Source: RPQJ01 sp963823535 (GTDB lineage: Bacteria; Pseudomonadota; Gammaproteobacteria; Steroidobacterales; Steroidobacteraceae). Taken from it: a DNA stretch of 64,000 nt. The notes under the pieces were generated by a model that was given only the letters and a program-made list of their open reading frames with translations, had not been told where the DNA came from and searched no databases. Location of the stretch: positions 124,001 through 188,000 of the forward strand of contig CAWGLZ010000006.1 in the NCBI GenBank assembly GCA_963823535.1, in the 5' to 3' direction. Positions 1-9,108 of this stretch are shown piece after piece (the first letter of the stretch is position 1; each line of letters opens with the position of its first letter). The position numbers and the translations under genes are program-made.

Positions 1-227
1 CGGGCCGGCCCGTCCGGCCGGAAATTCACCAATCGGCGGAAGCCGTCGTCGCTCAAGGCTCCGCAAACATGTGCAAAGCACTCTGCCGCACGTTCCTCGC
101 CGACCTCGTGCCGTCGCACGACGTGCATGATCAATGGCGAGTAGCGGGTCAGGAACTCACTCCACGCGGCGGCGGCCCCCGCGGACGAGAGTCGCTCCAG
201 CAGCACAGTGACCGACTCGTCGCTCAT
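1..227 (-). CDS. ECF-like RNA polymerase sigma factor, N-terminal part (runs off left edge)
   Basis: Reading the minus strand from the ATG at 227 gives an open frame that runs off the window. About 75 residues are visible, beginning MSDESVTVLLERLSSAG. The pattern of an acidic N-terminus, LLxRL, WxEFLxRYSPLI and a later LVNFRPDG resembles region 2 of sigma-70-family (ECF-type) factors, where the FRP segment precedes the promoter-recognition helix. The product would direct RNA polymerase to a specific regulon. The rest of the gene, including region 4 and any anti-sigma partner, lies outside the window. It is divergent from the VOC gene. The assignment rests on region 2 only and is moderate. Confidence 0.55.
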   Translation of the reverse strand, partial: MSDESVTVLLERLSSAGAAAAWSEFLTRYSPLIMHVVRRHEVGEERAAECFAHVCGALSDDGFRRLVNFRPDGPA

Positions 228-512
228 CTGCGCAACGACCGCCGTGCCCGCTGCGGCCGGAGCAGCGAGCGGCAGCAGTCCTTCTCCGCCAGTCGAGGGC
301 CCCCCGGCCAATCATGTCTGTGTTCTTTCCAGACCAGATACGCCGTTTCTGGATCGATAGCAAGCAGGCGGCGCCTGAACCGCTGCCGCGGGGTCGCGGC
401 CCCCGCTGCCGGGCGACCGGCCGTACTTGACCCGACGACGGCCGGGAGTCGCCTTGACGTGCTCGAACGGCCTACACTGCCCGCCTCGCCTGCGAAACCC
501 AGGAGAGCCACC
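228..512. other. Divergent intergenic region
   Basis: This 285-base gap lies between the minus-strand sigma-like gene and the plus-strand VOC gene, so it should carry both promoters. I see an AGGAG ribosome-binding site at 501-505 for the VOC gene. I see no clear -35/-10 pair, operator or hairpin. Confidence 0.4.
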
Positions 513-1007
513 ATGATCAGGGGCCTGCACCACAACGCTTACCGTTGCCGCGATTCGGAAGAGACGCGGCGCTTCTACGAGGACTTCCTCGGCTTGCCGC
601 TGTCAGGAACGCTGGAGATCGGCGAAACGAAGAGCGGCCGCAGGACGGAAACCCTGCACACGTTCTACCGGCTCGACGACGGGTCCTACCTGGCGTTCTT
701 CGAGGCGCCGGACATGCCGTTCGAGTTCAAGCCACAGCACGATTTCGACCTGCACATCGCGCTCGAGGTCGACGCACGCACGCTGCACGACATGCTCGCA
801 AGGGGCAGGGCCGCGGGGATCGAGACCCGCGGCATCTCGGACCACGGGTTCATTCACTCCATCTACTTCCGTGATCCGAACGGCTATGTGATCGAACTCA
901 CCGCGAAGACACCCGGCCACGACGAAGCGATGGATCCCACCCGTAACGGCGCGCGCGACAAGCTCGCCCGGTGGACCGCGGCGCGGCGACCGGCCGACGC
1001 GTCCTGA
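513..1007 (+). CDS. VOC-superfamily (glyoxalase/dioxygenase-fold) protein
   Basis: The 164-residue protein has two beta-alpha-beta-beta-beta modules of the vicinal oxygen chelate fold. Likely metal ligands are a histidine in the opening GLHHNAY segment, the histidine in DLHIAL and the glutamate in the closing YVIEL. The segment FRDPNGYVIEL is a standard C-terminal signature of the family. Members include glyoxalase I, extradiol dioxygenases and fosfomycin-resistance enzymes; the substrate here cannot be told. The ATG at 513 follows AGGAG by 7 bases, so I prefer it to longer in-frame extensions upstream, which are low-complexity. A flavin reductase follows 21 bases downstream and may be co-transcribed. 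Confidence 0.8.
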   Translation: MIRGLHHNAYRCRDSEETRRFYEDFLGLPLSGTLEIGETKSGRRTETLHTFYRLDDGSYLAFFEAPDMPFEFKPQHDFDLHIALEVDARTLHDMLARGRAAGIETRGISDHGFIHSIYFRDPNGYVIELTAKTPGHDEAMDPTRNGARDKLARWTAARRPADAS

Positions 1008-1028
1008 GCGAGCCAAAGGCAGGCGCCA

Positions 1029-1649
1029 ATGCCAGAGAACGTTCACTACTACGAGCCGCGGCACGGCCATCGGCTCGCGCACGATCCGTTCAACGCCATC
1101 GTCGGTCCCCGACCCATCGGATGGATTTCGTCGCGCGATCGACAGGGGATCCTGAACCTGGCGCCCTACAGCTTCTTCAATGCCTTCAACTACAGGCCAC
1201 CGATCATCGGTTTCGCCAGCATCGGCTACAAGGACACGGTGCGCAACATCGAAGAGACCGGTGAATTCGCCTGGAACCTCGTGACACGGGGGCTGGCCGA
1301 GGCCATGAACACGACCTCCGCCACCGTGGCACAGAACGTGGACGAGTTCGCGCTCGCGGGACTGACCCCTGCTCCTTCACGGATCATCGGCGTACCGCGG
1401 GTCGCAGAAAGCCCGGTGTCGTTCGAGTGTCGCCTGACACAGATCGTGCAGCTGCAGGCAGCCGACGGAACCAAGGTGGATACATGGCTGACGCTGGGAG
1501 AAGTGGTCGCCGTCCACATCGCCGAGTCCCTGCTCAAGGACGGCGTGTACGACACGGCGGGCGCCCAGCCGGTCTTGCGCGGCGGCGGCACGGGCGATTA
1601 CTTCCCGATCGACGGTGCGCAGCTGTTCCGCATGGCCCGGCCCGGATGA
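1029..1649 (+). CDS. Flavin reductase-like domain (FMN-binding) protein
   Basis: The 206-residue protein matches the flavin-reductase/flavoredoxin family. It has the N-terminal segment FNAIVGPRPIGWISS, the FMN-contacting stretch NLAPYSFFNAF, and the later EFAWNLVT and PVSFECRL elements. Such proteins bind FMN in a split-barrel fold. They either reduce flavin for a partner monooxygenase or act as stand-alone oxidoreductases. Length is normal for the family. Close spacing after the VOC gene suggests a two-gene unit. Physiological partner unknown. Confidence 0.85.
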   Translation: MPENVHYYEPRHGHRLAHDPFNAIVGPRPIGWISSRDRQGILNLAPYSFFNAFNYRPPIIGFASIGYKDTVRNIEETGEFAWNLVTRGLAEAMNTTSATVAQNVDEFALAGLTPAPSRIIGVPRVAESPVSFECRLTQIVQLQAADGTKVDTWLTLGEVVAVHIAESLLKDGVYDTAGAQPVLRGGGTGDYFPIDGAQLFRMARPG

Positions 1650-1761
1650 CGGCGATCAGGGGACCTTTGCACAGGCGTCTGAACGGTATCAACTGACCAG
1701 GCAGCAAGGCCGCCGTCAGACTTGACCCACCCCCGGCATCTGCCATGCTTCGCCGCGACAC

Positions 1762-2988
1762 ATGGGAGAACACGTCCTCCAGGCGGCGGTCGGCATCACG
1801 GGACTGCTCGGACTCGCGTGGCTCATGAGCGAGAGCCGGTGGACCGTGCCGTGGCGGGCCGTCGTCTCGGGCCTGCTGCTGCAGCTCGTGCTCGCGGTCA
1901 TCCTGCTCAAGCTCCCGTTCACCAAGACGGCGCTGCTCGGACTGAACGACGGCATGCTGGCGCTCGAGAAGGCGACCCAGGCGGGCACCTCCTTCGTGTT
2001 CGGCTACCTTGGCGGCGGAAAGCCGCCGTTCATCGAGTCCGATCCCGGCTCGAGCTTCATCCTGGCGTTTCGTGCCCTGCCGCTCGTGCTGGTCATCAGC
2101 GCACTGTCGGCACTGCTGTTCTACTGGCGGATTCTCCCGCTCGTCGTCCGCGGGGTGTCCTGGGTACTCGAACGCGTCATGGGCGTCGGTGGCGTCGTGG
2201 GTCTCGCGACGGCTGCCAACGTCTTCGTGGGCATGGTCGAGGCGCCACTGGTCGTGAAGCCGTACCTCGCACGCGTCTCCCGCGGCGAACTGTTCGCGAT
2301 CATGGCCTGCGGCATGGCCACAATCTCGGGAACCGTGCTTTTTCTGTACGCGAGCCTGCTGCGCGACGTGGTGCCCGGTGCGGTCGGCCACCTCTTCGTT
2401 GCATCGATCCTCTCCGCACCCGCCGCGCTGGTCGTGTCCTTCCTGATGGTCCCGCCCACGGAGGATCCGACCGGCGGACGGCTGGAACTCAGGTCCCCGG
2501 CGGAGAACAGCATCGACGCACTGACCCGCGGCGCGCTCGACGGTGCCCAGCTGTTCATCAGCATCGTGGCGATGCTGATCGTCTTCGTCGCGATCGTCAC
2601 GCTCGTGAATCTCGCAATTGCGCCGTACACGCTGCAGGGGGCGCTCGGCCGACTGCTGTCGCCACTGGCCTGGCTCGCGGGCGTGCCCTGGGCCGAGGCC
2701 GGGGACGCGGGCATGCTGCTCGGGACCAAGACCGTGCTGAACGAGCTCGTGGCCTACGTGGACCTCGCCCGCATGGAGGCGCTGTCGGATCGCAGCCGCG
2801 TGCTGATGAGCTACGCGCTCTGTGGCTTCGCCAACTTCGGCTCGCTCGGAATCATGATCGGAGGCCTGAGCACGATGTGTCCGGAGCGGCGCGGCGAGGT
2901 GATTTCGCTCGGCCTGAAGTCAATCGTCGCGGGGACGCTCGCAACCTGCCTCACCGCCGCGACCGTCGGGCTCCTCATCTGGTCCTGA
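1762..2988 (+). CDS. nupC: Concentrative nucleoside transporter, CNT/NupC family
   Basis: A 408-residue inner-membrane protein of the CNT family, which imports nucleosides coupled to H+ or Na+. Recognisable features are the multi-helix hydrophobic profile, the core segment ATAANVFVGMVEAPLVVKPY with its conserved glutamate, GTKTVLNELVAY in the second core repeat, and the late CGFANFGSLGI segment. Length and order of motifs match full-length NupC. Pyrimidine-type specificity would be normal but is not visible. The ATG start at 1762 has only a weak ribosome-binding site. A frame-broken M49 peptidase gene follows 45 bases after the stop. Confidence 0.9.
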   Translation: MGEHVLQAAVGITGLLGLAWLMSESRWTVPWRAVVSGLLLQLVLAVILLKLPFTKTALLGLNDGMLALEKATQAGTSFVFGYLGGGKPPFIESDPGSSFILAFRALPLVLVISALSALLFYWRILPLVVRGVSWVLERVMGVGGVVGLATAANVFVGMVEAPLVVKPYLARVSRGELFAIMACGMATISGTVLFLYASLLRDVVPGAVGHLFVASILSAPAALVVSFLMVPPTEDPTGGRLELRSPAENSIDALTRGALDGAQLFISIVAMLIVFVAIVTLVNLAIAPYTLQGALGRLLSPLAWLAGVPWAEAGDAGMLLGTKTVLNELVAYVDLARMEALSDRSRVLMSYALCGFANFGSLGIMIGGLSTMCPERRGEVISLGLKSIVAGTLATCLTAATVGLLIWS

Positions 2989-3033
2989 GATCGGCGGCAG
3001 GTCGCGGCCGCAATCGGGTTAGGCTATGCAGCC

Positions 3034-4831
3034 ATGAAGCACGTCACCCTGCCCTGCCTGGCAGCGCTTGCTGCGCTCACGGCCCTCCCTTCCGGCGCCG
3101 CCGATCTCCCGAGCGGTTACTGGCCCGTCGACCTCAGCCAGCCGATCCTCGACAAGACGCGCACGATTCGTCTCGCACCGGACCTGTCGGGCCTGACGGA
3201 CGGCGAGCGCGAAGCCGTGCGGCACCTGCTCGAGGCGGGCGGGATTCTCCAGGCGATCTTCGAGGTCTCGCGCCATCCGGAGGCGCGCGCGGCTCATGCA
3301 CGGCTCGAGGCCTTGCATGCGTCCACCGGAGCGAGAGCCGCCACCGGGAATCTCATGGAGCTTTATCGGCTCAACCAGGGGCCGATCGCCACGACGCTCG
3401 ACAACCGCCGGGAGGCGTTCCTGCCCGTCGCGCCCGAGGCGCCGACGCGCAACGTCTATCCACCGGGAGCCACCCGAGAGGAGATCGACGCCTTCCTCGC
3501 GACGCATCCAGCGGAGCGTGACGCGATCCTGGGCGAGCGGACCGTGGTGCGGCGCGGGACGAAAGACAATGCCGCGCAGGACCTCGCCGTGCTGGTGAAG
3601 TATCCGGTGCTCGACACCCTGCACCCCGGACTCGCGGCCCGACTGCGTACCGTGTCCGAGGACCCTGCCCGGCACGCCTTCTACGCGGTGCCGCAGGCGG
3701 TGGCGTGGGCGGACGAGTTGATCGCCGTGCACGGACACCTGAACCGCGCGGCGGACGCGGTGGAAGCGGACGACGCCGAGTTCGCGCGCTACCTGCGCAA
3801 CCGCTCGCGGGACCTGCTCAGCAATGACTACGAAAGCGGCGATGCCGCGTGGGTGACCGGACGATTCCAGCGCCTCAACGTGCAGATCGGTTCGTACGAG
3901 ACCTATGACGACGCGCTCTACGGGGTCAAGGCTTTCATGTCCCTGAGCCTGCTCATGCGGGATGCCGAGGCGAGCAGCCGGCTCGCGGCCGGACTCGCCG
4001 GTCTCCAGGACGTCGAGGATGCCCTCCCCTACGAGGGTCACAAGCGCGTACGCGAAGACGTTCCGGTCGGTGCGTACGAGGTCATCGCCGACTTCGGCCA
4101 GGCGCGCGGCGCGAACACGGCCACGATCCTGCCGAACGACGCGCTCTTCTCGCGGCGCTACGGCCGGACGATTCTCCTGCGCGAGAACATCATGCGCGAT
4201 CCGGTCCTCTTCACGAACACGAAGGCCGGATGGGACGCTGTCATCGCCGAAGCCCACCGCGACGACCTGCGGCCGGACGGCAACTTCAACCGCACCCTCT
4301 GGCACGAGATCGGCCACTACCTCGGCGTCGACCGCGACGCGCAGGGTCGGCCGCTCGACGAGGCCCTCGAGTCGACGGCGGATTCGTACGAGGAGATGAA
4401 GGCCGATCTCGTCTCGCTGTTCGCCGCCGAGAGCGCTGCGCAAGGCCGGCTACTACGACGATGCGTCCCTGCGGTCGGTCTACGCGAGCGGCATCCTGCG
4501 CACGCTGCAGACCGTGAAACCGCGGCGTGACCAGCCGTACCAGACGATGCAGTTGATGCAGTTCAACTGGTTCCTCGAGCACGGGCTGATCACTTTCGAC
4601 CCGCAGACAGGGTTGCTGTCGATTCACTACGAGCGTTACCCGGAGGTCGTGACCTCGCTCCTCCGCGAGGTACTGGCCATCCAGCACGCGGGCGACCGCA
4701 AGCGCGCCGAGGCGTTCATGGACCAGTGGACGGCATGGACGCCCGGCGTGCATGAGGCGATCGCTGCGAAGCGCCGCGCGAGCCTCCAGTTCCGCTACGT
4801 GATCGTCACCTACGCGGCAATCGACGGGTAG
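3034..4831 (+). pseudogene. M49 (dipeptidyl-peptidase III-like) metallopeptidase, frame broken near 4,432
   Basis: The first frame (3034 to about 4432) encodes a signal peptide (MKHVTLPCLAALAAL...SGAAD) and most of an M49-type zinc peptidase. It has HEIGH at residues 424-428 and a downstream EEMKAD at about 453-458 that supplies the third zinc-ligand glutamate in this family. The conserved sequence then continues in the +1 frame as ALRKAGYYDD and LMQFNWFLEHG down to the stop at 4831. Removing one base near 4430-4433 restores one protein of about 600 residues. As written, the first frame runs on with unrelated residues to a stop at 4530. The product would be a periplasmic exopeptidase releasing dipeptides. 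The break may be real or an assembly error; both halves look conserved. Confidence 0.75.
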
Positions 4832-5017
4832 ACTGGTGCGTCCGTCGGTCGGCGCAACCCGCCGGCGCCTGCTGCGGTCCATATTCCGACGGCGCGAACG
4901 GAGTTGGCTGCGGACGTTCTCCGGGCATTGGTCCTTGCCCGGGCGATCCGTGCGATGCAAGATCCGCCCCTGCCGGTCCAATTCCAACAATTTCAGTCAG
5001 CGACGCCGAACGCCCCC

Positions 5018-6748
5018 ATGCCGCACGACGTATTCCTGAGTCATTCCGCCGCGGACCAAGCGGCCGCGCAGGCCGTGCTGGCCGGTCTAGAGGCGCGCGG
5101 CATTCGCTGCTGGATTGCGCCGCGCGACGTCCAGGCCGGCGCCGAATACGGCCAGCAGATCGTCGAAGCCCTGAAAGGCAGCCGCGCGTTCGTGGTGGTC
5201 TTCTCGGCCAGCGCCAACGCCTCGCCGCACGTCCGGCGCGAGGTGGAGCGTGCCGTGTCGTCGGACAAGACCATCATCCCGTTCCGTGTCGAGAACGTGC
5301 TTCCCACCGGGGCGATGGAGTACTGCCTCAGCGGCACGCACTGGCTCGACGCGTTTTCGACCCCGATCGAGCCGCACGTAAACAACCTGGTCGTGACGCT
5401 GCAGCAGGTGCTCGGCGCTGCGAGCCCGCAGGCCGAGGGCTCCGAAGCCCAGGCACCGGCGGAGCGACCGTCGATCGTCGTCCTGCCATTCAACAACATG
5501 AGCGGTGACCCCGAGCAGGAGTACTTCAGCGACGGCATCACCGAGGACATCATTACCGACCTGTCCAAGGTCTCGGGGCTGTTCGTGGTCGCGCGCAATA
5601 CGGCGTTCACCTACAAGGGCAAGCCCGTCAAGGTGCAGGACGTCAGCCAGGAACTCGGCGTGAAGTACGTTCTCGAGGGCAGCGTCCGCAAGGCCGGCGC
5701 CAGGGTGCGCGTCACGGGCCAGCTCATCAATGGCGACGACGGCGGCCATGTCTGGGCCGATCGCTTCGACCGGGATCTGACCGACATCTTTGCGATCCAG
5801 GACGAGATCACCCACGCCATCGTCGCGCAGCTCAAGGTGAAGCTGCTGCCGCAGGAGCGCCAGTCCATCGCCCAGGCACCGACGGACAACATCGAGGCCT
5901 ACACTTATTACCTGCGCGGACGCCAGTTCCTGCACCGGCATTCGAAATCCTACTACCAGCTCGCGCGCCGCATGTTCACGCGTGCCGTCGAGCTCGATCC
6001 GCTGTACGCGCGCGCGTTTGCCGGGATCGCCGACTGCGATTCCTTCCTCTTCCTTCACTATCACCTCGATGTCGCCATCGACAGCATCCTGGAAACGAGC
6101 GCGCAGGCCCTGGCACTCGATGCGGGGTTGGCGGAGGCCCACGCCTCGCGGGGCCTGGCCCTCTCGCTGGTGCAGCGCAATGAGGAGGCCTCGGCCGAAT
6201 TCGAACGCGCGATCGCCATTGATCCGAACTCCTTCGAGGCGCACTACTTCTTCGGGCGCGCCTGCTTTGCCCAGAATCGGATGGAACGGGCGGCGGAACT
6301 GTTCGAGCGCGCGGCGACGCTCAAGCCGGACGACTACCAGGCGCCTGCCATGCTGTTGATGATCTATCGTTCGCTCGGTCGAGGCCGGGACGTCCCGGCC
6401 ATGGCCCGCAAGGTCGTCGAAATTGCCGAGCGGGAACTCACGCTTCATCCCGAGAACCCGCGCCCGGCCTACCTCGGGGCGGGCGCGCTGATGGAACTCG
6501 GCGAGCGCGACCGCGCCAGGGATTGGCTCGAGCGAGCCACGGCCATCGACCCGGACGACGTCCTGACCCAGTACAACGTCGCCTGCGTGCACTCCAAGCT
6601 CGGCAACCTCGAAGTGGCGTTCGACCTGCTGGAGCGGCTGCTGCCACACGCCAATCACGAGACGAAGTCGTGGATCAAGCACGACTCGGACTTCGACGCG
6701 CTGCGGGCGCATCCGCGTTACCAGAAGATCCTCGCGCTGATCGGGTAG
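5018..6748 (+). CDS. TIR domain - TolB/FlgO-like domain - TPR protein
   Basis: The 576-residue protein starts directly with a TIR domain (residues 1-125: MPHDVFLSHS, CWIAPRDV, and a conserved glutamate about position 75 in HVRREVERA, where TIR NAD hydrolases carry the catalytic Glu). Residues 150-275 form the TolB-like domain often found behind adenylate-cyclase or winged-helix modules (VLPFNNMSGD, YFSDGITEDI, VLEGSVRK, VWADRFDR). Residues 280-570 are tetratricopeptide repeats. I chose the ATG at 5018 because the TIR fold begins there; the 38 upstream codons are not domain-like. No signal peptide or membrane helix is seen, so it is probably cytoplasmic. Role (signalling, NAD cleavage, scaffold) is not established. 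Confidence 0.8.
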   Translation: MPHDVFLSHSAADQAAAQAVLAGLEARGIRCWIAPRDVQAGAEYGQQIVEALKGSRAFVVVFSASANASPHVRREVERAVSSDKTIIPFRVENVLPTGAMEYCLSGTHWLDAFSTPIEPHVNNLVVTLQQVLGAASPQAEGSEAQAPAERPSIVVLPFNNMSGDPEQEYFSDGITEDIITDLSKVSGLFVVARNTAFTYKGKPVKVQDVSQELGVKYVLEGSVRKAGARVRVTGQLINGDDGGHVWADRFDRDLTDIFAIQDEITHAIVAQLKVKLLPQERQSIAQAPTDNIEAYTYYLRGRQFLHRHSKSYYQLARRMFTRAVELDPLYARAFAGIADCDSFLFLHYHLDVAIDSILETSAQALALDAGLAEAHASRGLALSLVQRNEEASAEFERAIAIDPNSFEAHYFFGRACFAQNRMERAAELFERAATLKPDDYQAPAMLLMIYRSLGRGRDVPAMARKVVEIAERELTLHPENPRPAYLGAGALMELGERDRARDWLERATAIDPDDVLTQYNVACVHSKLGNLEVAFDLLERLLPHANHETKSWIKHDSDFDALRAHPRYQKILALIG

Positions 6749-6797
6749 ATCCGGGAATCGGCGTCGCGGGATCTGGACGACATCTGGCGTCCGCGAC

Positions 6798-8319
6798 TCA
6801 GCCCGTCGGGGCACCCGCGCTGGCCGCGCTGAGCCGCAGACCCCGGGGCACCACGGCCCGCTCCAGCATTTCGAACAGGCCCTGGGCCGCAAGGGCCAGC
6901 AGGGCGGCCGGCACCGCGCCCTCCAGGATCAACGCGGTGTCGTCGAGGCGAATGCCGGTCAGGATGGGCTGGCCATAGCCACCCGCCCCCACCAGCGCCC
7001 CGAGCGTGGCCCCGCCGACGTTGATCACGGCCGCGGTCTTGATGCCCGCCAGAATCGTCGGCAGCGCCAGCGGCAGCTCGATTCGCAGCAGTCGAGCTGC
7101 GGACGGCAGGCCCAGTGCCTCGGCGGCCTCTCGCAGCGTCGGCGGAATGCCGGTGAGTCCGGCGTGGGTGTTGCGAACGATCGGCAGCAGCGCGTAGACG
7201 AACAGCGCGACCAGCGCCGGACCCGCGCCGATGCCGAACAGCGGGACCATGAACACCAGCAGTGCCAGCGCCGGGATGGTCTGGCCGATCCCGACTGTGG
7301 CCAGCACACCCTGGCCGAGTCGCGGAAAGCGCGCCGCGACGATCCCGAGCGGGATGGCGACCAGCACACCCGCCAGCAGCGACACGATCACCAGCACCAG
7401 GTGCTCGCGCGTGCGCTGCAGTAACCGGTCGAGGCGTCCCGTGGCCCGGGCGGCCGCCAGCTCGCCGACCTGCTCCGTCAGGAACCCGGTCGCTGCCGCG
7501 GTTTCGCTGACACCTTCGAGCTTGACCTCGGCATTGAGAGCCACCATCTGCGCCGCATCAACCTGGCCGAGCAGCCGACGCAGGGCCTCGACGGCACCGG
7601 GAATCCGTGTCTCGAGATCGGCCCTGTACAGCAGCACCGCCTCGTAGCGCGGGAAATGATCGCGGTCGTCCGCCAGGGCGCGCAGGTCGTAATAGGCAAT
7701 CTCGGCATCGGTCGTGTAGACGTCGGTGATGGCGGCGTCGCCGGCGGCGAGGGCCCGGTAGGCGAGATCGTGCTGGACGCCGCGGACGTCGCGCTGCGGC
7801 AGGTCGTAGGCCGCCTGCAGGCCAGGCCACCCGTCCGCACGATCCATGAACTCGCTGCTGAAACGCAGCACGAGGTCCGGATGGTTGGCCAGATCCGAGA
7901 TCCGCGTGACACCGAGACGCGCGGCCTCGCTGGCGCGCATGCCGAGGGCATAGTTGTTCTGAAAGCCGATCGGGCCGGCCATCACGACCCCATCGGCGGC
8001 GAGCAGTCGTTCCAGCGTGGCGCCGTCCTGCGGCTGACGGGCGGCGAAGATCTCGTTGCTCAAGGTACCCGTGTACTCGACGTAGGCGTCGAGGTCGCCC
8101 TTCACCAGCGCGTTGTAGACCAGCCGCGTGCCCCCCAGCCCGCGCCGGTGCGAGGCCGGCAGCCCGGCGTCCTGGACCAGCAGTCGCATGGTTTCACCAA
8201 GGATGACGCTCTCGGTGAACGTCTTGCTGCCGATCACCACTTCCGGGTCGCGTCGCTCGCAGCCGGCCGCCGCCAGCAGCGCCGACAGGCACGCGGCCAG
8301 GAGACAGTCGACGAGTCAC
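6798..8319 (-). CDS. Glycine betaine/carnitine/choline-type ABC importer: fused substrate-binding protein and permease (start region frame-disturbed)
   Basis: The N-terminal half is an OpuC/ProX-type osmoprotectant-binding domain (VIGSKTFTES, DAYVEYTGTL, GDAAITDVYTTD). The C-terminal half is a ProW/OpuB-type permease with EAA-loop sequence LREAAEALGLP and several membrane helices. The frame is open up to codon 8315 and includes a lipobox-like LLAAAGC, which implies an exported, lipid-anchored N-terminus. That frame has no ATG, GTG or TTG upstream of the lipobox. A GTG at 8319 overlaps the stop of the ATPase gene but is in another frame. Deleting one base at about 8298-8306 joins it to the signal peptide. 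Function: uptake of compatible solutes with the adjacent ATPase. Confidence 0.8.
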
Positions 8320-9065
8320 CGCGCGGCTCCGTGCCCGCCGAGTTGACTGCGCTGGGCCTGGATGAAGCGCGTGACGAATTCGTCGGCCGGCGCTGACAAC
8401 AGGGCGTCGAGCGGTCCCTGCTGCACGATCCGGCCGTCGCGCAACAGCACGATGGTGTCGGCGAGGTACGCCGCCTCCGCCAGGTCGTGAGTCACCATCA
8501 CGACCGTCTTGCGCAGCGAGGCGAAGATCTGCCTCAGTTCCTGCTGCAGGTCGAAGCGGATCATCGGATCGAGCGCCCCCAGGGGCTCGTCGAGCAGCAG
8601 CACCTCGGGCTCCAGCATCAGCGCGCGCATCAGGCCGATCCGCTGGTTCTGCCCGCCCGACAACTCACCCGGATAGCGGTCGAGCCCGTCCCGCGGAAAG
8701 TGCGTCAGTGCCGCGAGTTCCGCGACCCGCGAGGCAATGCGCCCGGGCGGCCAGCCGAGGTGCTCGGCCATCAGCGTGACGTTCCGGCGTGCGCTCAGGT
8801 GAGGGAACAGGCCGCCCTGCTGGATGACATAGCCGACGCGCTGACGCAGGGCTGCAATCCACGCCGGCGTGAGCAATCGACCGTCGAAGCGGACCGTGCC
8901 CTCGTCCGGCCAGACCAGCCCGAGGAGCAACCGGAGCAGCGTCGATTTCCCGCAGCCCGACGGCCCGATCAGCATCGTCGTCTGGCCGGGCGCGATGTCG
9001 AGCGTCAGATTCTCGACAGCCGGCCGTTGCTGATATGCCTTGGATACGTGATCGAGCCTGAACAT
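8316..9065 (-). CDS. ABC transporter ATP-binding protein, osmoprotectant (OpuCA/ProV-like)
   Basis: The 249-residue ATPase has Walker A GPSGCGKST, signature LSGGQNQR, Walker B EVLLLDEP and the switch histidine in VMVTHDLAEA. The order and the LGALDP D-loop match the ProV/OpuCA group that powers quaternary-amine import. It lacks the C-terminal CBS domains found in many OpuCA proteins. The ATG at 9065 was chosen because the domain starts there (MFRLDHVSKAY); upstream in-frame codons are not family-like. The stop overlaps the GTG of the fused binding-protein/permease gene, so the two are translationally coupled. The preceding hydroxylase gene ends 43 bases upstream. Confidence 0.9.
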   Translation of the reverse strand: MFRLDHVSKAYQQRPAVENLTLDIAPGQTTMLIGPSGCGKSTLLRLLLGLVWPDEGTVRFDGRLLTPAWIAALRQRVGYVIQQGGLFPHLSARRNVTLMAEHLGWPPGRIASRVAELAALTHFPRDGLDRYPGELSGGQNQRIGLMRALMLEPEVLLLDEPLGALDPMIRFDLQQELRQIFASLRKTVVMVTHDLAEAAYLADTIVLLRDGRIVQQGPLDALLSAPADEFVTRFIQAQRSQLGGHGAAR

Positions 9066-9108
9066 GAGCTTGCCGCGGCCGCCCGCACGGCTCCGGTGCG
9101 GCCAGGGA

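Noticed and set aside
5018..6748. TIR gene as part of a defence island (for example Thoeris or CBASS-like)
   Set aside because: No partner sensor, nuclease or SIR2-like gene lies nearby; neighbours are a peptidase and an ABC importer.
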